Below the pieces are notes generated by a model. It saw only the letters and a program-made list of their open reading frames with translations. It was not told the origin of the DNA and ran no database searches. The position numbers and the translations under genes are program-made. From Bacillota bacterium (GTDB lineage: Bacteria; Bacillota; Clostridia; Lachnospirales; Bianqueaceae): a stretch of DNA of 50,189 nt. The stretch lies in the NCBI GenBank assembly GCA_017634575.1, contig JAGBND010000039.1:1-50189 (forward strand), written 5' to 3'. Position 1 is the stretch's first letter. Each line of letters opens with the position of its first letter. Shown here piece by piece: positions 26,806 through 34,187 of the stretch.

Positions 26806-26901
26806 TTACTTTATGGGAACATCGACGCACGCCGACGCGTCCCCCGCCACTGTACATGCCCGGGAGTACGGCATTCGACAATACATCAACATAGATAACA
26901 T
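26806..26901 (-). CDS. 31-residue Cys/Met leader peptide, candidate attenuator uORF
   Basis: A short frame with an excellent ribosome site (AGAAGGAG seven bases before the ATG). It encodes 31 residues starting MLSMLMYCRMPYSRAC, with Cys at 8, 16 and 25 and Met at 1, 4, 6 and 10. It lies behind a consensus promoter and in front of a terminator and the sulfur genes metY-cysK. Cys content plus the 10-base complementarity between codons 12-15 and the terminator arm suggest translation-coupled attenuation: a ribosome stalled at Cys8 would leave codons 12-15 free to block the terminator (inference). The downstream half (CTVAGDASACVDVPIK) is not simply Cys codons and may act as a nascent peptide or carry RNA structure. 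Confidence 0.75.
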   Translation of the reverse strand: MLSMLMYCRMPYSRACTVAGDASACVDVPIK

Positions 26902-26993
26902 GTTCGTTCTCCTTCTTTGAAAAATCTGTTTGAATTCTTTCCCTGGACCTGTCCGAGCATCCTTTGCGGATTCGTCAGATCGAGGATGAATGC

Positions 26994-27032
26994 ATCTTAA
27001 CATATAAAACCTACTATGTCAATAGGAATAAT
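26994..27032 (-). promoter_or_regulatory. promoter of leader-metY-cysK with embedded Rrf2-type operator
   Basis: Read on minus: consensus TTGACA (27017-27022), 17 bp, TAAGAT (26994-26999). The -35 box is the N6 of CCTA-N6-TAGTA (27012-27026), an element also present at the sufC and rrf2 promoters. The surrounding 29 bp (27004-27032) match the sufC site at 20 of 29 positions. A protein bound here would cover the -35, so repression is expected. Confidence 0.78.
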
Positions 27033-27068
27033 AAACTTTTTTATACTAAAGCGGAAAATGTCTCTGAA

Positions 27069-27084
27069 ATATGAACAATCGTTC
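27069..27084. promoter_or_regulatory. 16-bp match to the metal-operon ArsR operator
   Basis: ATATGAACAATCGTTC is identical to 16 bp of the palindromic operator in front of the metal-resistance operon (41410-41425, other strand). The right half then diverges (TCAG in place of ATAT). It lies between the suf terminator and the leader-metY promoter, about 50 bp upstream of that promoter's -35. Confidence 0.5.
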
Positions 27085-27094
27085 TCAGATAAGG

Positions 27095-27134
27095 GCAAAA
27101 AAAATCTCAGAGGGGAACTTCTCTGAGATTTTTT
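27095..27134. terminator. terminator of the suf operon
   Basis: AATCTCAGAG (27103-27112) pairs with CTCTGAGATT (27120-27129), with an A-run on the left (a T-run when read on minus) and TTTTTT on the right. It stands about 20 bp past the sufU stop codon. Confidence 0.9.
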
Positions 27135-27156
27135 GACAGGTATTGAATATGACCGA

Positions 27157-27585
27157 TCAGCTTTCCGGCAGTTTCAGCATGTTTTCCAATGTGTGCCAGC
27201 CCAGCACGGCACATTTGACCCTTGCCGGCATGTGGGAAACATCGATCAGTGCACCCGCTTCCTCCAGTTCTTCCATCTCTTCATCGGAGACGGATCCCTT
27301 GATCATGCGAAGGAAAATATCAGCCAGACGCAGCGCTTCTTCCTTGGAGCGGCCGATCACCAGATCCAGCATGATATCTGCGCTGGCCTGGGAAATGGCG
27401 CAGCCGTCCCCTGTATAGGCGCCATCCGTGATCTGATCGTCTTCAACCCGCAAAAGCAGCGTGATGTCATCTCCGCAGCTTGGATTGACGCCCCGCAGGG
27501 TAAGATTTGCATTTTCCAGCGTATGCTTGTTTCCCGGATGGAGATTGTGGTCATTAATAATCTCACGGTAAAAATTAGTCGGCAT
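27157..27585 (-). CDS. sufU: SufU, Fe-S assembly partner of SufS
   Basis: 142 residues. The three ligand cysteines are in NPSCGDD (about 37), GDGCAIS (about 62) and VKCAVL (about 124), with the Asp beside the first, as in Gram-positive SufU. Family knowledge: a zinc-dependent sulfur acceptor that takes persulfide from SufS and passes it to SufBCD. The gene overlaps the end of sufS by 11 bases and is the last gene of the operon. Confidence 0.95.
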   Translation of the reverse strand: MPTNFYREIINDHNLHPGNKHTLENANLTLRGVNPSCGDDITLLLRVEDDQITDGAYTGDGCAISQASADIMLDLVIGRSKEEALRLADIFLRMIKGSVSDEEMEELEEAGALIDVSHMPARVKCAVLGWHTLENMLKLPES

Positions 27586-28804
27586 AGCCCATCCTCCTTC
27601 GAACGGTTTTCAGACTTTCCGCCAGACGGATGATTTCTTCCTCGGTGTTGTAGAAGGCAAGGGAAGCCCTGGCAGTAGAGGGAGTTTTCAGCTGCTGCAT
27701 CAGCACCTGGGCGCAGTGATGGCCTGCGCGGATACAGATGCCGTCTGCGCTGAGTATTTCGGCAATATCGTGCGGATGAACGCCTTCCAGCAGGAAGGTA
27801 AAGATCCCGTGATGATCTGCCGCTTTTGAAGAACCCAGAATCTTCAAATGAGGAATCCTTCTCAGCTGTTCGAATGCAAAGCTTCCAAGCTCAGATTCAC
27901 GTTCCTCTATGTGATTCATTCCGATGGACTGATAGAAGCGGATTGCCTCAGCCAGCGCGCAGGCCCCGGCGGCATTGACGGTGCCGGCTTCAAATTTGTG
28001 GGGCAGCTCTGCCCAGGTGGCCTCGTCCCGGGTGACATATTCGATCATTTCGCCGCCGAAGAGAAAAGGCGGCATTTTTTCGAGCAGCTCTTTTTTTCCA
28101 TAGAGAACGCCGATGCCCATGGGCGCGCCCATTTTGTGCCCGGAGAATGACAGAAAATCCACATCCAGATCCTGAATATTGACGGATATATGCGGAACGC
28201 TCTGGGCGCCGTCGCAGATGAAAACGGCGTCTTTTTCATGGGCCAGCTGCGCGAAGCGGCGGATATCGTTCCTGGTGCCCAGCACGTTGGAAATATGGGT
28301 CATCGATACGATTCTGGTCCGGTCCGTGAGCGCGCTTTTAAAGGCTTCTTCCGTGATGAAGCCTTCTTCATTGCAGGCTATATAGACAAGCCTGGCGCCG
28401 GTTCTTTTTGCGGCCTGCTGCCAGGGAATCAGATTGGAGTGATGCTCCATGGTGCTGATGAGAATCTCGTCTCCTTCCTTCAGAAAGCTTCCCCATGTAT
28501 AGGATACCAGGTTCAGGCTTTCGCTGGCGTTGCGGGTGAAGATGATCTCCTCCGTATGCTTTGCGTGGATAAAATCCCGGACGGTTTCCCTGGCCTTTTC
28601 GTAGGCGTCGGTTGCCGTGACAGCCAGCTGATACAGGCCGCGCAGGGGGTTGGCGTTTTCGGTAAGATAAAACTGCTTTTCCCGCTCGATGACGCAGTTC
28701 GGCTTCTGAAGGGTTGCCGCGTTATCCAGATACGCCACGTCCGGATAATTCTTAAGCAGGGGAAAGTCTTCCCTGATTTCATTCCAGTTCATGTCGTTTT
28801 CCAT
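27575..28804 (-). CDS. sufS: SufS cysteine desulfurase
   Basis: 409 residues; an ATG four codons later (28792, MNWNEIREDFP) is an equally likely start because neither has a clear ribosome site. The class V aminotransferase fold shows the PLP lysine in SFSGHKMGAP and the persulfide Cys in RAGHHCAQ (about 364), the short-loop type II arrangement. It releases sulfur from cysteine for Fe-S assembly in the cytosol. Gap to sufD about 90 bp, overlap with sufU. Its substrate is the product of cysK, whose operon shares the Rrf2-type operator. Confidence 0.95.
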   Translation of the reverse strand: MENDMNWNEIREDFPLLKNYPDVAYLDNAATLQKPNCVIEREKQFYLTENANPLRGLYQLAVTATDAYEKARETVRDFIHAKHTEEIIFTRNASESLNLVSYTWGSFLKEGDEILISTMEHHSNLIPWQQAAKRTGARLVYIACNEEGFITEEAFKSALTDRTRIVSMTHISNVLGTRNDIRRFAQLAHEKDAVFICDGAQSVPHISVNIQDLDVDFLSFSGHKMGAPMGIGVLYGKKELLEKMPPFLFGGEMIEYVTRDEATWAELPHKFEAGTVNAAGACALAEAIRFYQSIGMNHIEERESELGSFAFEQLRRIPHLKILGSSKAADHHGIFTFLLEGVHPHDIAEILSADGICIRAGHHCAQVLMQQLKTPSTARASLAFYNTEEEIIRLAESLKTVRRRMGYAD

Positions 28805-28892
28805 TCGATTCGTTTTTTATCATGGATGGGTATATCGTTTGTCAGAGGGATTGAAATAGATGTTTGGAGTGCCGTCCCGGATGGACAGGTGC

Positions 28893-29684
28893 TTATCGGG
28901 AAAGCAGCGCTTCTCTCAGGGCTTCATCCGGCAGGGTTTGAATGATGCTGTCCAGTCTGGACCTGGCCATCAGCGTATAGAGATCATCCTTTTCGATGCC
29001 GCGGGAGGTCATGTAGTAGATCAGCTCCTCTGGAAGCTGGCCGATGGTGGCGCCGTGATTACCTTCGACATCTTCTTCTGAGCAGAGGATCATGGGAATG
29101 CTCTGATTGTGGACATCGTCGGAAAGAAGCAGCACGTCTTCATATTCATCACCTTTGGCGCCCTTGCAGCCGGTCCGAAGATCGATGGTGCCGCGAAGAA
29201 GCTTAAAGGCCTGTCCGTCCAGAACGCCCAGCGCCTTGATGTTTGAGGTGGTGCGCTTGCCCAGATGGACGGCTTCGCAGTTCATATCCATTCGGTTTTC
29301 GGCTTTCAGGTCGTATCCGATGCGGGCTGTGAAGCTGCTGTCATCGCCAATCAGCGTGACCTTGCAATCGTCATAGACGGCGGCAGAGCCCAGAATCAGG
29401 CGGTACCATTCGAAGCGGCCGTTTTTTTGCAGCTGGACCTCGATATGATGGATCCCGCGCTCATCTGAACGGGAGATCTGAATCAGCTTCAGAACGGCTC
29501 CCTCCTGAACCTCGATATGAAGCGCCCGGTTTGGACAGGCGTCATCCAGAATGAGCTGCTTTTCTTCAGAAGGGGAGAGGACGATGGCTTTTTCCTCGGT
29601 CTCTTCGGGAATTTCAAGGCTGGTTCCGTTCATGTGAAGCCATCCGAAGGTATTTGTCAGAGGCTTGTTCAATACTTTCTGCAT
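28893..29684 (-). CDS. sufD: SufD-like scaffold component
   Basis: 263 residues, shorter than proteobacterial SufD (about 420) because the N-terminal extension is missing, as in many clostridia. The SufBD beta-helix core is recognisable (KALGVLDGQAFKLLRGTIDL, then CSEEDVEGNHGATIGQLPEELIYYMTSRGI). The start overlaps the sufB stop codon by one base. It forms the SufBC2D complex that builds the Fe-S cluster. Ligand residues of SufD are partly different from SufB, as usual. Confidence 0.93.
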   Translation of the reverse strand: MQKVLNKPLTNTFGWLHMNGTSLEIPEETEEKAIVLSPSEEKQLILDDACPNRALHIEVQEGAVLKLIQISRSDERGIHHIEVQLQKNGRFEWYRLILGSAAVYDDCKVTLIGDDSSFTARIGYDLKAENRMDMNCEAVHLGKRTTSNIKALGVLDGQAFKLLRGTIDLRTGCKGAKGDEYEDVLLLSDDVHNQSIPMILCSEEDVEGNHGATIGQLPEELIYYMTSRGIEKDDLYTLMARSRLDSIIQTLPDEALREALLSR

Positions 29685-31096
29685 CAGCCGATGGCTCCTT
29701 TCATTTCGATCCGGATCAGGTTGTTCATCTCCACAGCGTATTCCAGGGGAAGCTCTTTGGAGACATTTTCCGCAAAGCCGCTGACGATCAGCGCCCGTGC
29801 ATCGTCTTCGGACAGGCCGCGGCTCATGAGGTAAAAGACGGCATCGTCCGAGATGCGGCCGATTTTGGCCTCATGTCCCACATCTGCTTTGGCCGTGCGG
29901 ATGTCCATGGCGGGAATCGTGTCGGACCGGGAGATGTCGTCCAGCATCAGGGACTGGCAGGAAACGGAGGCTTTGCTGCCGGCGGCTTTTTGATCGATGA
30001 CCAGCGCACTCCGGAAGGTGCTGATGCCGCCCGATTTGGAGATGGAACGGGTGTTCACATAGCTGGAGGTATCCGGGGCCTGATGCACCACCTTGCAGCC
30101 GGTATCCAGGTTCTGCCCGTTTCCGGCAAAGGTGACGCCGGTGAATTCACTTCGGGCGCCTGCACCGCAGAGAATGCTCATGGGGTAGAGATAGGAGACA
30201 TGGGAGCCGAAGGAACCGGATACCCATTCGATTTTTCCGCCTTCTTCCACCCGCGCTCTCTTGGTGTTCAGGTTGTACATGTTCTTGGACCAGTTCTCGA
30301 TGGTGGAGTAGCGAAGGGTCGCGTTTTTGCCGACGAAGAGCTCCACGCAGCCTGCATGCAGGTTGGCGACGTTGTATTTGGGAGCGGAGCAGCCTTCAAT
30401 GAAGTGAAGATAGGCTCCTTCTTCAACGATAATCAGCGTGTGTTCGAACTGGCCTGCGCCCGGTGCGTTCAGCCTGAAATAGGACTGAAGCGGGATTTCC
30501 ACGGATGCGCCCTTTGGCACATAGACAAAGGATCCCCCGGACCAGACGGCTCCGTGAAGGGCGGCGAATTTATGATCCGTGGGAGGGACAAGCTTCATGA
30601 AATGATCCTTGATCATATCGCCGTAGGGTCCTCTGAGAGCGCTTTCGATATCCGTATAAATGACGCCCTGACGGGAAACCTCTTCCCGGACATTGTGGTA
30701 AACCAGCTCCGAGTCGTACTGGGCGCCGACGCCGGCCAGGGATTCCCGCTCTGACTGAGGAATGCCCAGACGCTCGAAGGTGTCTTTAATATCGGAGGGT
30801 ACATCGTCCCAGCTTTGCTGCATGCGCCTGGTATTGGGCCGGACATAGGTGACAATATTGTCCATGTTCAATCCTTCAATGGAAGGGCCCCAGTCCGGCA
30901 TGGCGGTGCGGTGAAAAATGCCCAGGCAGCGGAGCCTGAAATCCCGCATCCATGCCGGGTCGTTTTTTTCTTCGGATATCTGTCTGACAATTTCCTCTGT
31001 CAGACCGCTGTCGACCTTGTATGCGGCGTTTTCCTCAAACCGGAAGTCATAAAACTCCCGGGAAATGTCTTCGATGATGGTTTTTTCTTCACTCAT
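29684..31096 (-). CDS. sufB: SufB, Fe-S scaffold
   Basis: 470 residues from the ATG at 31096, chosen because GAGGGAAA stands upstream and the start overlaps the sufC stop by eight bases; the frame opens further upstream inside sufC. The SufB signature CSAPKYNVANLHAGCVELFV (about residue 225) and SILCGAGARSEFTGVTFAGN are present. It is the main scaffold on which the cluster forms, working with SufC and SufD. Confidence 0.96.
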   Translation of the reverse strand: MSEEKTIIEDISREFYDFRFEENAAYKVDSGLTEEIVRQISEEKNDPAWMRDFRLRCLGIFHRTAMPDWGPSIEGLNMDNIVTYVRPNTRRMQQSWDDVPSDIKDTFERLGIPQSERESLAGVGAQYDSELVYHNVREEVSRQGVIYTDIESALRGPYGDMIKDHFMKLVPPTDHKFAALHGAVWSGGSFVYVPKGASVEIPLQSYFRLNAPGAGQFEHTLIIVEEGAYLHFIEGCSAPKYNVANLHAGCVELFVGKNATLRYSTIENWSKNMYNLNTKRARVEEGGKIEWVSGSFGSHVSYLYPMSILCGAGARSEFTGVTFAGNGQNLDTGCKVVHQAPDTSSYVNTRSISKSGGISTFRSALVIDQKAAGSKASVSCQSLMLDDISRSDTIPAMDIRTAKADVGHEAKIGRISDDAVFYLMSRGLSEDDARALIVSGFAENVSKELPLEYAVEMNNLIRIEMKGAIG

Positions 31097-31877
31097 TGGG
31101 CTTTCCCTCTTCGGATGCGGAAACGCCTGCCTCTTCGAAGTGGCTGAAGCCTTCCTTTTCGATTTCTTCAATCAGCTCCGGACCGCCCTCAGCCACGATT
31201 CTTCCATCCACCAGAATATGCACCTGATCCACCTGCAGGGCGGAGAGAATGGCGGCGTTGTGGGTGATAATCAGCAGGGATGCGTCTTTATCTTTCTGGA
31301 ATTCCTGAATGCCCTTGGAAACCGTCCGTACGGCATCCACATCCAGGCCGGAATCGGTTTCATCGAGAATGGCCAGCGAAGGCTTCAGCAGCAGCATCTG
31401 CAGGATTTCGGCTTTTTTCTTTTCGCCGCCGGAGAAGCCAACGTTCAGGTCACGCTCGGCATATTCCTCGTCCATCTGCAGGGCATCCAGCACCTGCTTG
31501 ACTTCTTTTTTGAAAGCCCAGGCGCGGATTTTCTTACCGGTCCGCATTTCCAGAGCCGTACGGATAAAATTGGAAAGGGATATGCCGGGAACTTCGATAG
31601 GATTCTGGAAAGAGAGGAAGAGACCGCTTCTGGCTCGTTCACTGACGCTTTTCTCCAGAAGGTTCTCTCCTTCGAAGGTGATCGTGCCTCCTGTAATCTG
31701 ATAGGCCGGATTTCCCATAATCGCTCCGGCCAGCGTGGATTTTCCTGCGCCGTTGGGTCCCATCAGAACATGGGTTTCGCCTTTCCCAATGGAAAGGGAT
31801 GCGCCGTTCAGGATGCCCTCCGCAGAATCCTCCACAGAAACAAAAAGGTTTTGTATGGATAACAAAGGTTCGGACAT
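31089..31877 (-). CDS. sufC: SufC ATPase
   Basis: 262 residues; the ATG at 31877 has GGAGG nine bases upstream. ABC-type motifs are in order: Walker A GPNGAGKST, signature FSGGEKKKAEILQ, Walker B LAILDETDSGLD and switch His in LIITHN. It is the cytosolic ABC ATPase that drives conformational change of SufB/SufD. First gene of sufCBDSU, the usual order in Gram-positive anaerobes, directly behind an Rrf2-type operator. Confidence 0.97.
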   Translation of the reverse strand: MSEPLLSIQNLFVSVEDSAEGILNGASLSIGKGETHVLMGPNGAGKSTLAGAIMGNPAYQITGGTITFEGENLLEKSVSERARSGLFLSFQNPIEVPGISLSNFIRTALEMRTGKKIRAWAFKKEVKQVLDALQMDEEYAERDLNVGFSGGEKKKAEILQMLLLKPSLAILDETDSGLDVDAVRTVSKGIQEFQKDKDASLLIITHNAAILSALQVDQVHILVDGRIVAEGGPELIEEIEKEGFSHFEEAGVSASEEGKPNE

Positions 31878-31899
31878 GGTATCGTGCCTCCGTGAATAA

Positions 31900-31955
31900 A
31901 TAATACTTACTAAACAGGTAGGTATTATGATAACAGATTCCCACAAAAAAAGCAA
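31900..31955 (-). promoter_or_regulatory. suf promoter with Rrf2-type operator
   Basis: Read on minus: TTGCTT (31950-31955), 17 bp, TATCAT (31927-31932). Just after the -10 lies a 29-bp dyad (31900-31928): ATAATACCTAC, 7 bp, GTAAGTATTAT, with ten of eleven arm positions paired. It includes CCTA-N6-TAGTA (31908-31922). Such a site would sit over the transcription start and allow repression. Confidence 0.78.
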
Positions 31956-32033
31956 GGGGAACTTTGGGGACGGTTCTCAAAGTTCCCCTTGGCACTTTGG
32001 GGACGTTGGCACTTTCAGGACGGTTCTCAAAAT
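31954..32033. repeat. GGGGACGGTTCTC repeat cluster
   Basis: AAGGGGAACTTT (31954-31965) and AAAGTTCCCCTT (31979-31990) form a 12-bp perfect hairpin around GGGGACGGTTCTC. Partial copies follow (CTTTGGGGACG at about 31995, CAGGACGGTTCTCAAAA at about 32017). A frame running through it on minus is not a gene. Repeats of this kind resemble REP sequences that RAYT transposases mobilise, but no such transposase is in the window. Confidence 0.7.
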
Positions 32034-32088
32034 GAGTACTTTTCGTTTTGATGATACGTAACGGAACCGTTTCGATAATCAATCGTTT

Positions 32089-32526
32089 TTATATGACGAA
32101 ACTATTGTTGCTCCGTTCCTGCTGCTGGTCAATTAGATCCTGCAGCGTGACAGAGCCCAGATAATCTCCGATGAGCTGGTCCAGCTTGGTCCATACGGGC
32201 AGAGTGGCGCAGTCCGCCTGCCTGGCGCATAGATTTTTCTCGGTCGACAGGCAGGCTACCGGTGCCAGCGAACCCTCCGTCGCTTTCAGGATTTCTCCCA
32301 GCGTATAGGCAGCGGGTTCTCTGGAGAGACGATAGCCCCCCTGAAAACCGCGAACCGTGCTAAGAAGGCCGAGGCGATTTAAGGTGGGTATAATCTGTTC
32401 CAGATATTTTTTGGAAATATCCTGCCTTTCTGCGATGTCTTTAAGGGCTACATATCCCTCTCCCTGGTTCTGTGCGAGATCCAGCATCAATCGGAGCGCA
32501 TATCTGCCCCTGGTAGAAATCATCAT
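32089..32526 (-). CDS. Rrf2 family regulator, IscR-like
   Basis: 145 residues from the ATG at 32526 behind GGAGG; the frame opens 26 codons earlier without support. The winged helix opens MMISTRGRYALRLMLDLAQN and includes the recognition region SKKYLEQIIPTLNRLGLL and GGYRLSR. Three cysteines at about 92, 100 and 106 match the Fe-S ligand cluster of IscR (92, 98 and 104 in E. coli), so an Fe-S sensing form is likely, in contrast to the cysteine-free CymR. It precedes the suf operon. Related operators at its own promoter, the suf promoter and the cysteine-gene promoter suggest one regulon. Confidence 0.9.
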   Translation of the reverse strand: MMISTRGRYALRLMLDLAQNQGEGYVALKDIAERQDISKKYLEQIIPTLNRLGLLSTVRGFQGGYRLSREPAAYTLGEILKATEGSLAPVACLSTEKNLCARQADCATLPVWTKLDQLIGDYLGSVTLQDLIDQQQERSNNSFVI

Positions 32527-32569
32527 ATCCTTCAGGCCTCCTTTTTGACTTTGAAAAATGAATAAACCT

Positions 32570-32598
32570 ATTCTACTACTAATTTTATAGGTTTTCAA
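32570..32598 (-). promoter_or_regulatory. rrf2 promoter with operator in the spacer
   Basis: Read on minus: TTGAAA (32593-32598), 17 bp, TAGAAT (32570-32575). The spacer holds CCTA-N6-TAGTA (32577-32591), the element found at the suf and metY promoters, and the wider site reads AACCTAT...ATAGGTT as a dyad. Autoregulation is inferred. Confidence 0.7.
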
Positions 32599-32602
32599 TG
32601 TC

Positions 32603-32668
32603 AATTTTGGGGACGGTTCTCAAAGTGTACATCACCTGATGTACACTTTGAGAACCGTCCCCAAAATT
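32603..32668. repeat. 66-bp perfect palindrome of the GGGGACGGTTCTC family
   Basis: AATTTTGGGGACGGTTCTCA (continuing to 32634) is repeated in inverted form at 32637-32668, giving a 32-bp perfect stem with a two-base loop (CC). The inner 8 bp are TGTACATCA-like, and the outer part is the repeat also seen at 31954 and 34078. It stands just upstream of the rrf2 promoter. Confidence 0.9.
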
Positions 32669-32724
32669 GCCCCCAAATTGCCGTCTGTTCACAAAAAGTT
32701 GTTTTTTTATCTATGAATTCTTCG

Positions 32725-32753
32725 TTGACAGAAGATGGGAAAAAGACTAAACT
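32725..32753 (+). promoter_or_regulatory. promoter of the alcohol dehydrogenase gene
   Basis: TTGACA (32725-32730), 17 bp, TAAACT (32748-32753). The start codon is about 110 bp away, leaving a roughly 105-base leader in which I see no clear riboswitch. The ribosome site is TAGGAG. Confidence 0.75.
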
Positions 32754-32866
32754 GAATAATGGTTCTGAAAAAGGACGATTCTGTCAGTGAAAGGCAGGGA
32801 AGGCATCCCTCATCTTTATTGAGTTAAAGGTATCAGAGCTAATCATATTTTTATAGGAGAATTGAA

Positions 32867-34018
32867 ATGGCAAACAGATTTGTGCTTAACGAGACATCTT
32901 ATCATGGCGCCGGCGCGATTCAGAATATCGTGACCGAGGCCAAGGCCCGCGGCTTTAAGAAAGCTTTTGTTGCTTCCGATCCGGATCTGATTAAATTTGG
33001 CGTGACCGCAAAGGTTACCAGCCTGCTGGATGAAGCCGGCCTTGAATATTGCGTATATTCCGATATCCAGCCCAATCCCACCATCGCCAACGTGCAGAAC
33101 GGTGTTGCCGCCATCAAGGAAGCAGGCTGCGACTATATAATCGCCATCGGCGGCGGCTCCTCCATGGATACCGCCAAAGCCATCGGCATTATCATTACCA
33201 ATCCGGAGTTTGCTGATGTCCGTTCCCTGGAAGGCGTAGCCGCCACCACCAAACCCTGCGTACCGATTTTCGCAGTTCCCACCACCGCTGGCACCGCTGC
33301 TGAGGTTACCATCAACTATGTAATTACCGATGTCGAGAAGAAACGTAAATTCGTCTGCGTCGACGTGCATGACATTCCGGTCGTTGCTTTTGTCGACCCC
33401 GATATGATGTCCACCATGCCCGCTTCCCTGACCGCTGCCACGGGTATGGATGCGCTGACCCACGCCATTGAAGGATATATCACCGCCGGCGCATGGGATC
33501 TTTCCGATATGTTCCATATCACCGCCATCAAGATGATCGCTGCCAACCTGCGCGACGCTGTGGCCAATGGTCCCAAGGGCCGCGAGGCTATGGCTCTGGC
33601 TCAGTACGTGGCCGGCATGGGCTTCTCCAATGTTGGTCTGGGTATCGACCACTCCATGGCACACACCCTGTCTGCTTATTATGGCACTCCTCATGGAAAA
33701 GCATGCGCCATGCTGCTGCCCACCGTCATGGAGTACAACGCTCCCTGCACCGGTGAGAAGTACCGTGAAATCGCCCGCGTCTTTGGTGTGGAAGGCGTTG
33801 ATGAGATGAGCCAGGAAGAATACCGTAAAGCCGCCGTTGACGCTGTCCGTCAGCTTTCCATCGATGTTGGTATTCCTCAGACACTGGTAGGCACTGTCAA
33901 CCCCGACGACATCCCCGCTCTGGCCGCTGATGCCATCAAGGATGCCTGCACCCCCGGCAACCCGAGAGAAACTTCCGTGGAAGATATCGAAGCTCTGTAC
34001 AGAAGCCTGATGAAATAA
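32867..34018 (+). CDS. fucO: iron-dependent alcohol dehydrogenase, lactaldehyde reductase type
   Basis: 383 residues, the length of FucO. The NAD-binding GGGSSMDTAKA (about 95-105) and PTTAGTAAEVT are present. Fe2+ ligands fall at Asp195, His199 (MDALTHAIEG), His262 and His276 (DHSMAHTLSAYYGTPHG), matching E. coli FucO positions within one residue. Family knowledge: reduces lactaldehyde to 1,2-propanediol, or related aldehydes and ketones, in fermentation. It could equally be a 1,3-propanediol or butanol dehydrogenase, so the gene symbol is tentative. Codon use is strongly biased to C-ending codons, suggesting high expression. Monocistronic. Confidence 0.85.
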   Translation: MANRFVLNETSYHGAGAIQNIVTEAKARGFKKAFVASDPDLIKFGVTAKVTSLLDEAGLEYCVYSDIQPNPTIANVQNGVAAIKEAGCDYIIAIGGGSSMDTAKAIGIIITNPEFADVRSLEGVAATTKPCVPIFAVPTTAGTAAEVTINYVITDVEKKRKFVCVDVHDIPVVAFVDPDMMSTMPASLTAATGMDALTHAIEGYITAGAWDLSDMFHITAIKMIAANLRDAVANGPKGREAMALAQYVAGMGFSNVGLGIDHSMAHTLSAYYGTPHGKACAMLLPTVMEYNAPCTGEKYREIARVFGVEGVDEMSQEEYRKAAVDAVRQLSIDVGIPQTLVGTVNPDDIPALAADAIKDACTPGNPRETSVEDIEALYRSLMK

Positions 34019-34041
34019 GAAATCTATTTGGAGAATGAATG

Positions 34042-34070
34042 CTCCCGAGCTTATTGCCCGGGAGTTTTTC
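34042..34070 (+). terminator. terminator after the alcohol dehydrogenase gene
   Basis: CTCCCGAGC (34042-34050) pairs with GCCCGGGAG (34056-34064) with one mismatch, followed by TTTTT. Confidence 0.88.
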
Positions 34071-34075
34071 ATGCC

Positions 34076-34110
34076 TGTTTTGGGGACTGTTTGGGGGCGG
34101 TTCTAAAATC
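34076..34110. repeat. degenerate GGGGACGGTTCT repeat
   Basis: TTTTGGGGACTG is followed by TTTGGGGGCGGTTCTAAAA, diverged direct copies of the repeat seen at 31954 and 32603. No hairpin remains. Confidence 0.6.
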
Positions 34111-34127
34111 GGTGTATCATGTTCCTC

Positions 34128-34157
34128 TTGACAGAGAATGCAGAAAACGAATACAAT
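34128..34157 (+). promoter_or_regulatory. promoter of the esterase/ATP-grasp pair
   Basis: TTGACA (34128-34133), 18 bp, TACAAT (34152-34157). Transcription would begin near 34164, which rules out the ATG at 34119 and supports the TTG start at 34188. Confidence 0.75.
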
Positions 34158-34187
34158 AGTCCAAATCAAAGGAAAGAGGTATGTGCC

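Noticed and set aside
29654-30754. A 366-codon plus-strand frame opposite sufB
   Set aside because: Antisense shadow of sufB.
31639-32082. A 147-codon minus-strand frame running from the GGGGACGGTTCTC repeats into sufC
   Set aside because: It is out of frame with sufC, and its start lies in repeat DNA.
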